58,887 nucleotides of DNA, from positions 1 to 58,887 of the forward strand of contig NWQT01000008.1 of NCBI GenBank assembly GCA_002798295.1, written 5' to 3'. Made by a program: the position numbers and the translations under genes. The stretch comes from Lysobacteraceae bacterium NML07-0707 (lineage in GTDB: Bacteria; Pseudomonadota; Gammaproteobacteria; Xanthomonadales; Xanthomonadaceae). The notes under the pieces were generated by a model, which did not search any database, had not been told where the DNA came from, and saw only the letters and a program-made list of their open reading frames with translations. This document shows, one piece after another, positions 17,304 to 27,386 of this stretch (within the stretch, counting starts at the first letter, position 1; the number at the start of each line of letters is the position of its first letter).

Positions 17304-18430
17304 AGGCGCGTACCATGCGGTTATGGGCGTGGCTGCACAAATGGAGCAGCTTGGTGTGCACGCTGTTCATGTTGTTACTGTGCCTGACCGGACTGCCGCT
17401 GATTTTTCACCATGAAATCGGGCATCTTCTGGGGACGGAAGTGGAATCTCCGCAGATGCCGGCTGATACGCCTCGGGTAAGCCTGGACAAGATTGTCGAA
17501 GTCGCGCGTGCCCAGCACCCTGACCGGATTGTGCAGTACATGAGCCAGGAACCGGATGATGACAGCAAGTGGTTTGTCACGTTGACGCCAACGCCTGAGC
17601 CAACCAATGACTTCAAATCGGTGGTGGTGGATGCCCGTAGTGGGGAAATCCTTGGGCAGCCCACTTACAACAGTGGCTTCATGTGGGTGATGCTGAAGCT
17701 GCATGTAGATTTGTTTGCCGGCTTGCCTGGCAAACTGTTTTTGGGGTTGATGGGGATTTTGCTATTGATTTCCATTGTTTCGGGCGTGGTGCTGTATGCG
17801 CCTTTCATGCGTCGGTTACGTTTTGGCGAAGTCAGGCGTGATCGTTCGCCGCGCCTGAAGTGGCTGGATTTGCACAATCTTCTGGGTATCGTTACCTTGG
17901 CTTGGCTGTTTGTGGTCGCTGCCACAGGAGTTATCAACACATGGGCAGAGTTGCTGGTGTATTACTGGCAGCAGGAAGAGTTGCAGCATCTGCTGGCAGC
18001 CTATCAAGGCCAGCCTCTGGTGGCCGAATCAATGCGTGCCTCATTACAGCAGACGGTGGAGGCGGCAACGGCTGCGACTGACGGGCAAAAAATCTCCTTC
18101 ATTGCGTTTCCCGGTACCGCATTTTCGACACCGCATCATGTGACCGTATTGTTCAGTGGTGATACGCCGTTGACTGCGCGTCTTCTGAATGTGGCGATGG
18201 TGGATGCCTTGAGTGGCGAAGTGACCGATACGCCACAGATGCCGTGGTACCTCACAGCCTTGCTGATTTCCCAGCCCCTGCATTTTGGTGATTATGCAGG
18301 GATGCCGATGCAAATCATCTGGGCGCTGCTGGATATCGCCAGTATCGTCGTGCTTTGCAGTGGCTTGTATCTGTGGTTGAAGCGTTCACGCCGGACATCC
18401 AACGCATCGCCAGAGGAGCCGGAAGCCTGA
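17300..18430 (+). CDS. PepSY-associated transmembrane protein, probable ferric-siderophore reductase partner
   Basis: 376 residues starting at GTG 17300. PepSY_TM family (PF03929): TM1 about 15-35 (LVCTLFMLLLCLTGLPLIF), periplasmic PepSY part with VVVDARSGEILGQPTY, TM2-3 near 135-220 flanked by conserved His (LKLHVDLFAG, LDLHNLLG), and a last TM near 345-365 following QPLHFGDYAG. The paired HxxLxx-type histidines suggest haem binding as in FpvG/FoxB-type proteins that reduce iron from siderophores at the inner membrane (family knowledge; inference here). It lies 76 nt before the receptor gene. Confidence 0.88.
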   Translation: MKARTMRLWAWLHKWSSLVCTLFMLLLCLTGLPLIFHHEIGHLLGTEVESPQMPADTPRVSLDKIVEVARAQHPDRIVQYMSQEPDDDSKWFVTLTPTPEPTNDFKSVVVDARSGEILGQPTYNSGFMWVMLKLHVDLFAGLPGKLFLGLMGILLLISIVSGVVLYAPFMRRLRFGEVRRDRSPRLKWLDLHNLLGIVTLAWLFVVAATGVINTWAELLVYYWQQEELQHLLAAYQGQPLVAESMRASLQQTVEAATAATDGQKISFIAFPGTAFSTPHHVTVLFSGDTPLTARLLNVAMVDALSGEVTDTPQMPWYLTALLISQPLHFGDYAGMPMQIIWALLDIASIVVLCSGLYLWLKRSRRTSNASPEEPEA

Positions 18431-18506
18431 TTGCCGCAGCGGCATCAGTTTGTCATGAAGTTGCCGTCAGCGGCTTTTGCCGGGCGGTATTGAATTGGAG
18501 TAAACA

Positions 18507-20615
18507 GTGAAAAAAAGATTTGCATTCAGTCTGTGTGCGGTGGCCGTGTGCACGATATTGGCGCAAGCACGAGCCCAGGAGGCGGTTGATGTTGCCCGGA
18601 CACTTGATGCCATCGTGGTCAAGGGAAAACGCGATAACCGGATTTCCAAGGGGGCTACCGGGCTTGCTATGGAGATTGCCGAAACACCACAGAGCATTAG
18701 TACGGTAGAAAAGGAAGATATCCGCAACTATGCGCTTGGAGACTCAAACGAAGCGTTGCGTCTGGCAACGGGTGTCAATGTCGAGCAATATGAAACCAAT
18801 CGCGCAGTATTCAATTCGCGCGGCTTTGATGTGCAACTGACCCAGATTGACGGGCTGGGGATGAGTAACGACTGGGGCGTGGTGCTCAGCCAGCAGGATA
18901 CCTGGTTGTTTGAACGGATTGAGCTTATTCGTGGTGCCAATGGCCTGTTGACCGGGGTGGGCAATGCCTCCGGGACGGTCAACTATGTACGCAAACGGCC
19001 ATTGAACCGGGATGAAGGCGAGGTTGGGGTATTGTTTGGCAGTCATGGGCGCAAGCGTGGCGTATTCGATTACAACAAGGTATTGAGTGCGGATGGGCGT
19101 TGGGCTGGGCGGTTGCTGATGGCGCATGAGGACAAGGATTCCTGGATTCGCGCACTGCATAACCGGCGCAGCAATGTCTATGCCGTGGTTGACGGGCAAA
19201 TCGGCGAGATGGGAGTTCTGACTGCGGGCCTGTCGTGGCAGCGGCATTTGCAAGATTCGCCGATGTGGGGGTCATTAACACTCAATTACGCCCCGCCTCA
19301 AGGGGGAATGGCGGAGTTTGACGTGTCTGCCTCCACTTCGCAGGACTGGACTTACTGGAATACTCGCTCATTCAATGCATTTGCTGAATATGTGCACCAT
19401 TTGGGCGATAACTGGGAGCTGAAAGTCACGGGTAATCATCGGAAAACCGATGAGGATGCAGCGTTGTTTTATGCTTTTGCCCCGCAAAAGGGTCTGTCAG
19501 CCGACAACACCGGGCTGTTGGGGTGGCCGCATGCCAGCAATGGGCAAATCCGGAATCGGTTGCTTGATGTCAATATGCAGGGGATTTGGACGGCTTTTGG
19601 CCGCGAGCATGAGCTGATTTTCGGGCTGAGTCATTCAGTCCAGGAAAACTCGGGAAAGACGCGCGAATACGATACCGTGCGCTACCAGTTCAAGCCATTG
19701 CCGGCCTTTCCGTATGCTGGTAATGCTTATCCCGAGCCGCTTTGGGGCGCATGGGTGCCAAGAAATGGCGGCAAGCAGGCATTGACCCGGCTGTATGCGG
19801 CTAACCGTTTTGCCCTCGGTGATAATTGGAAAGCGATTATCGGGGTCAATGCAGTGAAGCTGCATCGTGAAGGCAGCTCCCGCTATGGCGGCGGTACAAC
19901 CGTGACGCATTATCCGGATACCCGAGAGGTCAGCCCTTATGTGGGGTTGACCTGGGAGTTTGCACCAGGGCTGACTGGCTATGTTTCCTGGTCTGATATT
20001 TTCCAAAATCAGGATCAGAGCGATTATTACGGTGTGTATCTTGACCCAATGCGTGGAGTCAACAAAGAAGTGGGTGTCAAGGCCGAATGGCTGGATGGTC
20101 GGATGTTGACCACGGTGGCATTGTTTACTGCCGAGCAACAAGGGCTTGCCACTGAAGCGGAAGGTCTCAATCCGCAAGGGCAGAGCTATTACGAGCCTAA
20201 AGATGTGGAATCGCGGGGCGTGGAAATTGAAAGCAGTGGCCGCTTGGGAGAAAGCGCACGGCTTTCGCTTGGCATCACCCACCTGAAACTGACCGGCCCT
20301 GACCGGCTCAATATCTATGAGTGGGTGCCGCGTAATACTGTCAAATTGCGCTTGGATAGCCGTTTGCCAGGGGTGCCGCAATTGCAGCTCGGGGCAGGCC
20401 TGCGTTGGCAAAGTCATACCCAGAAAAACAATGGCGCCTGGCAGGGCGCTTATACGGTGGCGCATGCCTTTGCTGCCTATGAGTTCAGCAAACAGGCCAG
20501 GGTGCAGTTGAACGTGGATAATGTGTTCAACGAAAAATATGTTGAAGGATTGGTATATGGTGCCATTTATGGCATGCCGCGCAGTACTTCACTGAGCTTC
20601 AATTACCGCTTCTGA
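18507..20615 (+). CDS. TonB-dependent siderophore receptor
   Basis: 702 residues. Signal peptide MKKRFAFSLCAVAVCTILAQARA; short N-terminus with a TonB-box-like LDAIVVKGKR; plug domain (about 55-160: ETPQSISTVEKEDIRN, FNSRGFDVQLTQIDG, IELIRGANGLLTGVGNASGTVNYVRKRP) typical of the TIGR01783 siderophore group (FhuE/FpvA/FoxA-like); beta-barrel to the terminal Phe (RSTSLSFNYRF). No N-terminal STN signalling domain, so no surface signalling to a sigma factor is expected. Siderophore identity cannot be read from sequence. Last gene of the Fur-box operon. Confidence 0.93.
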   Translation: MKKRFAFSLCAVAVCTILAQARAQEAVDVARTLDAIVVKGKRDNRISKGATGLAMEIAETPQSISTVEKEDIRNYALGDSNEALRLATGVNVEQYETNRAVFNSRGFDVQLTQIDGLGMSNDWGVVLSQQDTWLFERIELIRGANGLLTGVGNASGTVNYVRKRPLNRDEGEVGVLFGSHGRKRGVFDYNKVLSADGRWAGRLLMAHEDKDSWIRALHNRRSNVYAVVDGQIGEMGVLTAGLSWQRHLQDSPMWGSLTLNYAPPQGGMAEFDVSASTSQDWTYWNTRSFNAFAEYVHHLGDNWELKVTGNHRKTDEDAALFYAFAPQKGLSADNTGLLGWPHASNGQIRNRLLDVNMQGIWTAFGREHELIFGLSHSVQENSGKTREYDTVRYQFKPLPAFPYAGNAYPEPLWGAWVPRNGGKQALTRLYAANRFALGDNWKAIIGVNAVKLHREGSSRYGGGTTVTHYPDTREVSPYVGLTWEFAPGLTGYVSWSDIFQNQDQSDYYGVYLDPMRGVNKEVGVKAEWLDGRMLTTVALFTAEQQGLATEAEGLNPQGQSYYEPKDVESRGVEIESSGRLGESARLSLGITHLKLTGPDRLNIYEWVPRNTVKLRLDSRLPGVPQLQLGAGLRWQSHTQKNNGAWQGAYTVAHAFAAYEFSKQARVQLNVDNVFNEKYVEGLVYGAIYGMPRSTSLSFNYRF

Positions 20616-20636
20616 TTTTGCGGAAGGGGAGAGGGT

Positions 20637-20674
20637 GGCCGCTTCGGAAAGCTAGATGGCTGACCGAAGCGGTC
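20637..20674. terminator. Stem-loop between siderophore receptor and phoH
   Basis: GGCCGCTTCGG (20637-20647) pairs with CCGAAGCGGTC (20664-20674) with one G-U pair. It separates the convergent receptor and phoH genes; there is only a weak T-run, so the call is moderate. Confidence 0.55.
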
Positions 20675-20709
20675 ATTTGCCTGCTTCGTGTAGAAAAAGA
20701 CACTGTAAC

Positions 20710-21729
20710 TTATGCGTCCGATACAGGAGCGCTGATTACCTTCTCGCGTGCCTCATAGGCATTGACGATGCGTGCGACTAGCGGATGCCGCACCACATCG
20801 CGGGACTCGAAGAAGGTGAAGCTCACGCCTTCGACATCGCGCAGCACTTCAATGGCATCTTTGAGCCCGGACTTCATGTGTCGCGGCAAGTCAATCTGGG
20901 TCATGTCGCCGGTGACAACCGCGGTGGAGCCAAAGCCCAGGCGGGTGAGAAACATCTTCATCTGCTCGATGGTGGTGTTCTGCGCTTCGTCCAGAATCAC
21001 GAACGCATCGTTCAGGGTGCGGCCGCGCATATAGGCCAGCGGGGCGATTTCGATGACGTTTTTCTCAAGCAGCCGCGCGACTTTTTCCACGCCCAGCATT
21101 TCATACAGTGCGTCATACAGCGGGCGCAGATAGGGATCGACTTTCTGGCTCAAATCACCGGGCAAAAAGCCGAGTTTCTCGCCCGCCTCCACTGCAGGGC
21201 GCACCAGCACCAGGCGCTGGATGCGCGACTGGTTGAGGGCTTCGACTGCCATGGCGACGGCAAGGAACGTCTTGCCCGTGCCGGCAGGACCAATGCCGAA
21301 GTTGATGTCATGGGTGGCGATGGCATGCAGGTATTTCTTCTGGTTGCCGCCACGACCCTTGATGGTGCCGCGTTTGACCCGCACGGCCACTTCCTGCGGG
21401 ATGTAATCGCCCCGGTCAGAGCTCTCGCCATCGGCTGCGCTATCGGCATCGCCAATCAGGCCGGCCAGACGCAGGTTCAGGGCATGGCCGTCGAAAGTCG
21501 CCTCGGCAGCCTCGGCATACAGCGCGCGCAGCACTTTTTCTGCCCGTGCAAGACTGTGATCATCGTCGGACTTGATGCGGAACACATTGCCGCGATTGGA
21601 GATTTCCACGCCCAGCCGCAACTCAAGCTGGCGCAGATGGGCATCGAAGGGGCCGGCGAAATTGGCCAGCTGTTCGCTATCGTTGGGCTCTAGGGTGAAG
21701 TCGTAGTGGGGCATGGCATGAATCGGCAT
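20710..21729 (-). CDS. phoH: PhoH-like ATPase
   Basis: About 339 residues. N-terminal KH-like region, then a P-loop ATPase: Walker [12 protein letters not shown] (about 147-157), [19 protein letters not shown], Walker [12 protein letters not shown], and sensor [10 protein letters not shown]. In E. coli the orthologue YbeZ partners YbeY in rRNA handling. Start chosen at the ATG at 21729; 21759 and 21714 are also possible because no clear ribosome site decides. In most relatives phoH overlaps or abuts ybeY and follows miaB; here both junctions are interrupted. Confidence 0.92.
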   Translation of the reverse strand: MPIHAMPHYDFTLEPNDSEQLANFAGPFDAHLRQLELRLGVEISNRGNVFRIKSDDDHSLARAEKVLRALYAEAAEATFDGHALNLRLAGLIGDADSAADGESSDRGDYIPQEVAVRVKRGTIKGRGGNQKKYLHAIATHDINFGIGPAGTGKTFLAVAMAVEALNQSRIQRLVLVRPAVEAGEKLGFLPGDLSQKVDPYLRPLYDALYEMLGVEKVARLLEKNVIEIAPLAYMRGRTLNDAFVILDEAQNTTIEQMKMFLTRLGFGSTAVVTGDMTQIDLPRHMKSGLKDAIEVLRDVEGVSFTFFESRDVVRHPLVARIVNAYEAREKVISAPVSDA

Positions 21730-21828
21730 GGAAAGACGCAACCTTAGCGCATGTTGCAAGCCAGGGCTTGCACCTGATGCTCACAACAGGCACCTTGCAT
21801 ATCCATGCCAAACCCGTAGGAGAGCGAT

Positions 21829-23517
21829 ATGCGTCCAGCCCTGCTGGCTACAGCCCTGATATTGGCCTTGCCGCTGGCATCCGTCCGCGCAGAGCAGACC
21901 CTGCTGAGCGCCGCGCGCATCCATACCATGGATGCAAAACAGCCGCATGCCGAGGCGATGGTGTTTGACCACAATGGCCGGATTCTGGCTGTGGGCGATG
22001 CGACGACGCTTGCAGCGCGCTATCAGGCAGCCAAGCGCCTGGACTTGGGGCAGGCCACGGTGATTCCCGGCCTGATTGACGCCCATGGTCATATGCTGGG
22101 GCTGGGTATGCTGCATCTGGAAGTGAATCTTGCCGGCGTGCGCAGCAAGGCCGAGGCGCTGGAAAAACTCAAGGCCTTTGCCGAAAAATTGCCAGCGGGT
22201 GCCTGGCTGACCGGACGCGGTTGGGATCAGAACCTGTGGGCCGAAGCCCAGTTTCCGGATGCCAAAGACCTCGATGCCCTGTTTCCGGAGCGTCCGGTAT
22301 GGCTGCGGCGGGTGGACGGGCATGCCGGCTGGGCCAATAGTGCGGCGATGCGCAAGGCGCGGCGCGCATTGCAAGGTGACTGGCAGCCCGAAGGTGGAAA
22401 AATCGAGCGCAGCGGCGGCCAGCCGACCGGGATTTTCATTGACAGTGCCATGCGCCTGATTGCCGAACTGGTGCCGGAAATGGATGAAGCCAGCGCCGAG
22501 CGCGCACTGGCGCTGGGGCTTGCCGATGCGGTAGCGCATGGCCTCACCGGCGTGCACGATGCCGGTGTGTCATTGCAGCAAATGCGTCGCTATCAGCGTT
22601 TTGCCGATGCCGGACGCTTGCCGCTGCGCATCACTGCGATGGCCGATGGCGATGCCCAGGCGCTGGACTGGCTGTGTGATAACGGCGTGTACCAGCATCC
22701 GGGGGCACGGCTGAAAATGCGCTCGGTCAAGGTGTTTGCCGATGGGGCGCTGGGCAGTCGTGGGGCAGCGCTGCTGGCCGATTACAGCGATGATCACGGC
22801 AATCGCGGCATCATGGTGACATCCGCGGCCGACTTGCAGCGCATCGCGCACAAATCAAAACGCTGTGGGGTGCAGATGGCGACGCATGCCATCGGCGATG
22901 CCGGCAACCGGCATGTATTGGACGCCTATGCCAGTGCTTTGGGGCGTGAGGCCGCCAGTAGCGACCACCGCTGGCGCGTGGAGCATGCACAAGTGGTATC
23001 GCTCGAAGACATCCCGCGCTTTCGCGCATTGGCGGTGATTGCATCGATGCAACCCACTCACGCCACCAGCGACATGGGCTGGGCTGAGCAGCGCGTGGGG
23101 GCTGCGCGCATCCAGGGCGCCTATGCCTGGCGCAAGTTCCGCGATGCCGGCGTGCATCTGGCGTTTGGTTCGGATTTTCCGGTTGAAGCGGTGGATCCGC
23201 GGCTGGGGCTGTATGCCGCCGTTAGCCGCAAGGACGCCAATGGCCAGCCCGCAGGTGGCTGGCAACCCCAGGAAAAACTCACGGCCTGGGAAGCATTGCG
23301 AGGCTTTACCCTGGATGCTGCATATGCCGGTTTTGCCGAGGCAGAAGTCGGCAGCCTTGAAGTGGGTAAACGCGCCGACTTCGTGGTACTGGCCGAGGAT
23401 CCGCTGGCGATAGCGGATGCGGCATTGCGTCATTTGCATGTGCAGGCCACCTATGTCGATGGCAAGGCGGTCTATCAGCGTGATGCGATACGACACCCGG
23501 ATTCAATTGACCCTTAA
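21829..23517 (+). CDS. Exported YtcJ-type amidohydrolase
   Basis: 562 residues with a signal peptide (MRPALLATALILALPLASVRA), then an amidohydrolase_3 TIM barrel: metal-binding IDAHGHMLGLG (about 83-93), GRGWDQNLW, the lysine-bearing SVKVFADGALGSRGA, THAIGDAGNRHVLDAY, RVEHAQ and GSDFPVE. Zn-dependent hydrolysis of an amide-type bond is expected; natural substrate unknown for YtcJ relatives. Export to the periplasm is notable. It is followed after 80 nt by a TonB receptor in the same direction, so periplasmic processing of an imported ligand is possible (inference). Confidence 0.88.
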   Translation: MRPALLATALILALPLASVRAEQTLLSAARIHTMDAKQPHAEAMVFDHNGRILAVGDATTLAARYQAAKRLDLGQATVIPGLIDAHGHMLGLGMLHLEVNLAGVRSKAEALEKLKAFAEKLPAGAWLTGRGWDQNLWAEAQFPDAKDLDALFPERPVWLRRVDGHAGWANSAAMRKARRALQGDWQPEGGKIERSGGQPTGIFIDSAMRLIAELVPEMDEASAERALALGLADAVAHGLTGVHDAGVSLQQMRRYQRFADAGRLPLRITAMADGDAQALDWLCDNGVYQHPGARLKMRSVKVFADGALGSRGAALLADYSDDHGNRGIMVTSAADLQRIAHKSKRCGVQMATHAIGDAGNRHVLDAYASALGREAASSDHRWRVEHAQVVSLEDIPRFRALAVIASMQPTHATSDMGWAEQRVGAARIQGAYAWRKFRDAGVHLAFGSDFPVEAVDPRLGLYAAVSRKDANGQPAGGWQPQEKLTAWEALRGFTLDAAYAGFAEAEVGSLEVGKRADFVVLAEDPLAIADAALRHLHVQATYVDGKAVYQRDAIRHPDSIDP

Positions 23518-23597
23518 CAAAGCATTCACATAAAATCGCCGCGCCAGCCAGCGAGAGCCAGCAAGCCCTGTCATTCTCGCTACTGGAGCTTTAAGCA

Positions 23598-25817
23598 ATG
23601 AAACTTTCCACGCTGTCGGCCTCGATTGCGCTCGCGTTGTTTGCAGCGCCGATGCTGGCACAGCCACAAACCTCTGCTGTCAATTGCGCCGCTGCGCTTG
23701 AGGCAGCGCAAAAAGCCTGCGCCGACAAGGCAACCCCCTCATGCGTGCGCGAGAAACTGCCCGCCGGATGTCCGCTGCCGGGCGAGCCCAGCGCGCTTGA
23801 GCGCATTACCGTGGTCGGCACCCGTTTTGGTATCGATGTGCAGAAATATCCCGGCTCGGCCTCGGTACTGCTGCCCGAAGACCTGGATACGGCCACCGAC
23901 ATGATTCAGGCGCTCAAAGCCGTGCCCGGTTTTGACACCGGCAATGATGGCGGCCGCGCCATCGGGCAGAGTTTCAGCATTCGCGGCTTTGGGCATGGCT
24001 CGGAAAACCGCGTGATTTTGATGCAGGATGGCGTGCGCCGCTCGGCCAATCTATTCGCCAACCAGGTCTCGGGCTTTGGCATGGATCCGGTACTGGTGAA
24101 GCAGGTGGAGGTAGTGCGCGGCTCATCGGGGATTTCTTATGGCGGCGGCGCCATTGGCGGTGTGGTCGGCAGCACCACCAAGGATGCCGCTGATTTCGTC
24201 AGACCCGGCCACGCACTGGGCGCGGTGGCCAATTACCGTTTTGACTCCAATAACCAGCACCAGATTTACGGTGCATTTGCCTATGCGCCCGAAAACCGGC
24301 CATTCGAGCTTCTGGTATTTGCCAAGCAGGCCGCGCGCGGCAATCTGCGCATGGCCGGTGATATCGTGGAAAAAGGCGTGGGACGCCGCAATGAAACCCG
24401 TAACGATGAAGACATCGACACCCGCTTCATCAAGGCAGGCTGGAATCTTGGCGAAGGCCACAAGCTGATGCTGAGCCATTACGACCACCGTTTGGATGTG
24501 GTCACCGGCTGGAACAGCCTGTATCACACCGCGGCGCCCAGTCCCAAGACTGGCGCGGTGATAGGTGAGCGCGTACAGCAGGACACGGTGCTCGCCTGGC
24601 GGCTCAATCCGCCACAGAACCCCTGGCTTGCACTCTCGGCCAATGCCTATGTCACCCGTGGCTGGTACGAACGTGGCTACGAGCTTATCGACCTGTATTA
24701 CAAGAATGAGGACAGGCGCTGGGGCTTCAACCTGCAAAACCTGAGCCAGTTCAGCACCGGCAGTGTCGGCCATCGCCTGCTGCTGGGCGTGGATTATGAA
24801 AACCGCGAAGAAGGCGCGCTGTATATCAGCGAGGGCAAGGAAACCCGCTTTGGCTCGATTCCCAACCGCTACCGCGACCTGGGCGTATTTGTGCAACATG
24901 AATCGGCCTGGTTCGGTGAGCGGCTGCTGCTGCAATTGGGCGGCCGTTATGACCGCTTCCATCGTCAGGTGATGAAGGTCGATGCCGACTACCAAAACAG
25001 TCGTTTCTCGCCGCGCCTGGGGCTGAGCTATGAGCTGTTCGATAGCTTCAACCTGCTTGCCAACTATTCCGAAGCCTTCCGCGCCCCTTCGCCGCACGAA
25101 ACCTCATCTTCAGGGCCGCTGAACATCCATTACTGGTATCTGCCCAATCCCAACCTCAAAGCCGAAACCTCGCGCGAATACGAGGCAGGTTTTTCCTGGC
25201 GCCGGCACGGACTTTTCACAGAACATGACCGCTTCAATACCAAGCTGATGTTCTTCAATGGCCGCATCAAGGACATGATTCGCCTGGTGGTGGACTATGG
25301 CTCGGTCTCGCCCAGCGAAACTGAATATGCCCAGTACCAGAATGTCGATGGCGTGGACAGGCGCGGGCTGGAGTTCGTGATGAGCTATGACCAGCCGCAC
25401 TGGGGTACGACACTCAGCTTTGAAAAGCTGGACATGGAAGATGTGAAAACCGGCAAGAAAAGCCCGTCCGCCTTTGCCGACCGCGCCCGTCTGGGCTTGC
25501 ATTGGCAGCCGTTCGCAGACGATTTCAGCGTGTCGTTCGACATCAGCCACTGGTTCCGGCCCGAGCAGAACCCGCAAACCCTGGTCTCGCGCGGTGTGAC
25601 TTACTGGTATGTACGCCAGCCCTATACGCAGAGCAATCTGCAAATGCGCTGGAAGCCGCATAGCAGTGGGGTGCGCATCTGGGATGAGCGCCTGGAATTT
25701 CTGCTGGGCATCAATAATGTGTTCGACCAGAAGCGCCTGCCCGCTGGCGGGGTAGAAACCACTTCGCGCACCGGCCTTGGCCGCAATGTGTATTTCAGCA
25801 TCACCAAGCAGTTCTGA
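23598..25817 (+). CDS. TonB-dependent receptor, haem/haemoglobin type
   Basis: 739 residues. Signal peptide MKLSTLSASIALALFAAPMLA; then an unusual 45-residue N-terminal segment with four cysteines (NCAAALEAAQKAC, SCVREKLPAGC); TonB-box ERITVVGTR; plug (QSFSIRGFGHGSENRVILMQ, VEVVRGSSGISYGGGAIGG); barrel ending in Phe. The FRAP...NPNL pair (SEAFRAPSPHE and PNPNLKAE, about residues 490-520) with His residues between is characteristic of haem receptors such as HmuR/HemR. Ligand as haem or haem protein is therefore likely but not proven. No Fur box was found in the 80-nt gap upstream. Confidence 0.88.
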   Translation: MKLSTLSASIALALFAAPMLAQPQTSAVNCAAALEAAQKACADKATPSCVREKLPAGCPLPGEPSALERITVVGTRFGIDVQKYPGSASVLLPEDLDTATDMIQALKAVPGFDTGNDGGRAIGQSFSIRGFGHGSENRVILMQDGVRRSANLFANQVSGFGMDPVLVKQVEVVRGSSGISYGGGAIGGVVGSTTKDAADFVRPGHALGAVANYRFDSNNQHQIYGAFAYAPENRPFELLVFAKQAARGNLRMAGDIVEKGVGRRNETRNDEDIDTRFIKAGWNLGEGHKLMLSHYDHRLDVVTGWNSLYHTAAPSPKTGAVIGERVQQDTVLAWRLNPPQNPWLALSANAYVTRGWYERGYELIDLYYKNEDRRWGFNLQNLSQFSTGSVGHRLLLGVDYENREEGALYISEGKETRFGSIPNRYRDLGVFVQHESAWFGERLLLQLGGRYDRFHRQVMKVDADYQNSRFSPRLGLSYELFDSFNLLANYSEAFRAPSPHETSSSGPLNIHYWYLPNPNLKAETSREYEAGFSWRRHGLFTEHDRFNTKLMFFNGRIKDMIRLVVDYGSVSPSETEYAQYQNVDGVDRRGLEFVMSYDQPHWGTTLSFEKLDMEDVKTGKKSPSAFADRARLGLHWQPFADDFSVSFDISHWFRPEQNPQTLVSRGVTYWYVRQPYTQSNLQMRWKPHSSGVRIWDERLEFLLGINNVFDQKRLPAGGVETTSRTGLGRNVYFSITKQF

Positions 25818-25822
25818 GGTAC

Positions 25823-25860
25823 AAAAAGCACAACGCCTGCGTTGCGGCGCAGGCGTTGTG
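25823..25860 (-). terminator. Strong intrinsic terminator of miaB
   Basis: A perfect 13-bp stem, CACAACGCCTGCG (25829-25841) with CGCAGGCGTTGTG (25848-25860), six-nt loop. On the minus strand it is followed by CTTTTTG, giving a classical terminator 18 nt beyond the miaB stop; it may also stop readthrough from the receptor gene. Confidence 0.88.
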
Positions 25861-25877
25861 GGGTGTGGCATATGTGG

Positions 25878-27275
25878 TCAGTCGGCAATCGCCACCCGGC
25901 CGCGCAGCGAGTTGGGCATGGCTTCGGTAATCACCACATCAATGAACTGGCCGACAAGGCGCGGATGGCCGGGGAAATTCACCTGACGCATGTTTTCGGT
26001 TTTGCCGGTCAGCTCGTTGGCGTCTTTCTTCGAACGGCCGGTGACCAGAATGCGCTGGGTGCTGCCGACCATCGACTTGGAAATCTCGAAAGAATGCGCA
26101 TTGATATGCGCTTGCAGGCGCGAGAGCCGGGCGTGTTTCTCTGCATCGCTGACATCATCAGGCAGGTCGGCGGCCGGCGTGCCAGGGCGGCGTGAGTAGA
26201 TGAAGCTGAAGGACTGGTCAAAGCCGACATCCTCAATCAGCTTCATGGTCTTTTCAAAATCCGCTGCCGTTTCGCCAGGGAAGCCGACGATAAAGTCGGA
26301 GCTGATGGAAATGTCCGGGCGCACCGCACGCAGCTTGCGCACTTTTTGCTTGAATTCCAGCGCCGTATAGCCGCGCTTCATTGCTGCAAGGATGCGGTCG
26401 CTGCCCGACTGCACCGGCAGATGCAGATAATTGGCGAGCTTGGGCACATCACGGTAGGCCTCGATCAGCGAATCGGAAAACTCCAGCGGATGCGAGGTGG
26501 TGAAGCGGATGCGCTCGATGCCGTCGATTTCGGCGATGGCACGGATCAGCAGGGCAAGGTCGGCAGTTTCCTCGGACTCACTGATCGGCCCGCGATAGGC
26601 GTTGACGTTCTGTCCCAGAAGGTTGATTTCGCCCACGCCCTGCGCCGCCAGCTGCGCCACTTCCACCAGTACGTCCTCAAACGGACGGCTGACCTCCTCG
26701 CCACGGGTATAGGGCACCACGCAGAAGCTGCAATATTTGCTGCACCCTTCCATGATGGAGACGAAGGCGGTCGGGCCTTCGGCGCGCGGCTCGGGCAGGG
26801 CGTCGAATTTTTCGATTTCCGGAAAGGAAATATCCACCTGCGCCTTGCCGGATTGGCGGCGAGCGCGGATCAGCTCCGGCAGGCGGTGCAGGGTTTGCGG
26901 ACCAAAAACCAGATCCACGAACGGCGCGCGCTTGATGATGCCTTCGCCTTCCTGCGAGGCCACGCAGCCACCCACACCAATGATGACATTGCGGCCATCG
27001 GCTTTGAGCTGCCGCCAGCGACCGAGCTGGCTGAATACCTTTTCCTGTGCCTTTTCGCGGATGGAGCAGGTATTGACCAAAATCACATCGGCTTCTTCGG
27101 CGTTCTGGGTCAGCTCAAGCCCCTCGTGCTCGGCCAGCACATCGGCCATGCGTGCGGAGTCGTATTCGTTCATCTGGCAGCCGTGGGTCTGGATGAACAG
27201 CTTGCCGGTGGGCTGGCTAAGGGTAGGGCGGGGCGAAGTGCCGTCGAGCACGGCAAGTGGGATACGGTCAGTCAT
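25878..27275 (-). CDS. miaB: tRNA-2-methylthio-N6-dimethylallyladenosine synthase
   Basis: 465 residues. Three-domain methylthiotransferase: UPF0004 domain with cysteines in [20 protein letters not shown] and [11 protein letters not shown]; radical-SAM core with the CxxxCxxC cluster CSKYCSFC (about 170); TRAM domain near the C-terminus. It adds the methylthio group to i6A37 in tRNAs reading UNN codons. Length and motifs are normal. A strong terminator follows immediately, so the usual readthrough into phoH does not happen here. Confidence 0.96.
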   Translation of the reverse strand: MTDRIPLAVLDGTSPRPTLSQPTGKLFIQTHGCQMNEYDSARMADVLAEHEGLELTQNAEEADVILVNTCSIREKAQEKVFSQLGRWRQLKADGRNVIIGVGGCVASQEGEGIIKRAPFVDLVFGPQTLHRLPELIRARRQSGKAQVDISFPEIEKFDALPEPRAEGPTAFVSIMEGCSKYCSFCVVPYTRGEEVSRPFEDVLVEVAQLAAQGVGEINLLGQNVNAYRGPISESEETADLALLIRAIAEIDGIERIRFTTSHPLEFSDSLIEAYRDVPKLANYLHLPVQSGSDRILAAMKRGYTALEFKQKVRKLRAVRPDISISSDFIVGFPGETAADFEKTMKLIEDVGFDQSFSFIYSRRPGTPAADLPDDVSDAEKHARLSRLQAHINAHSFEISKSMVGSTQRILVTGRSKKDANELTGKTENMRQVNFPGHPRLVGQFIDVVITEAMPNSLRGRVAIAD

Positions 27276-27386
27276 GGTGTTGTCCGGGGCGCGATGCGGA
27301 TTCCGGGCCGGGTGTGAAAAAGGTGATAAAGTGTGACAAGTGTACGGGTAATGGCTGAATTGGAACAGTTTTCAGAGTCGAAAGCG

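Noticed and set aside
23518..23597. Fur box ahead of the haem-type receptor
   Set aside because: AAAGCATTCACATAAAATC has too few matches to the Fur consensus.
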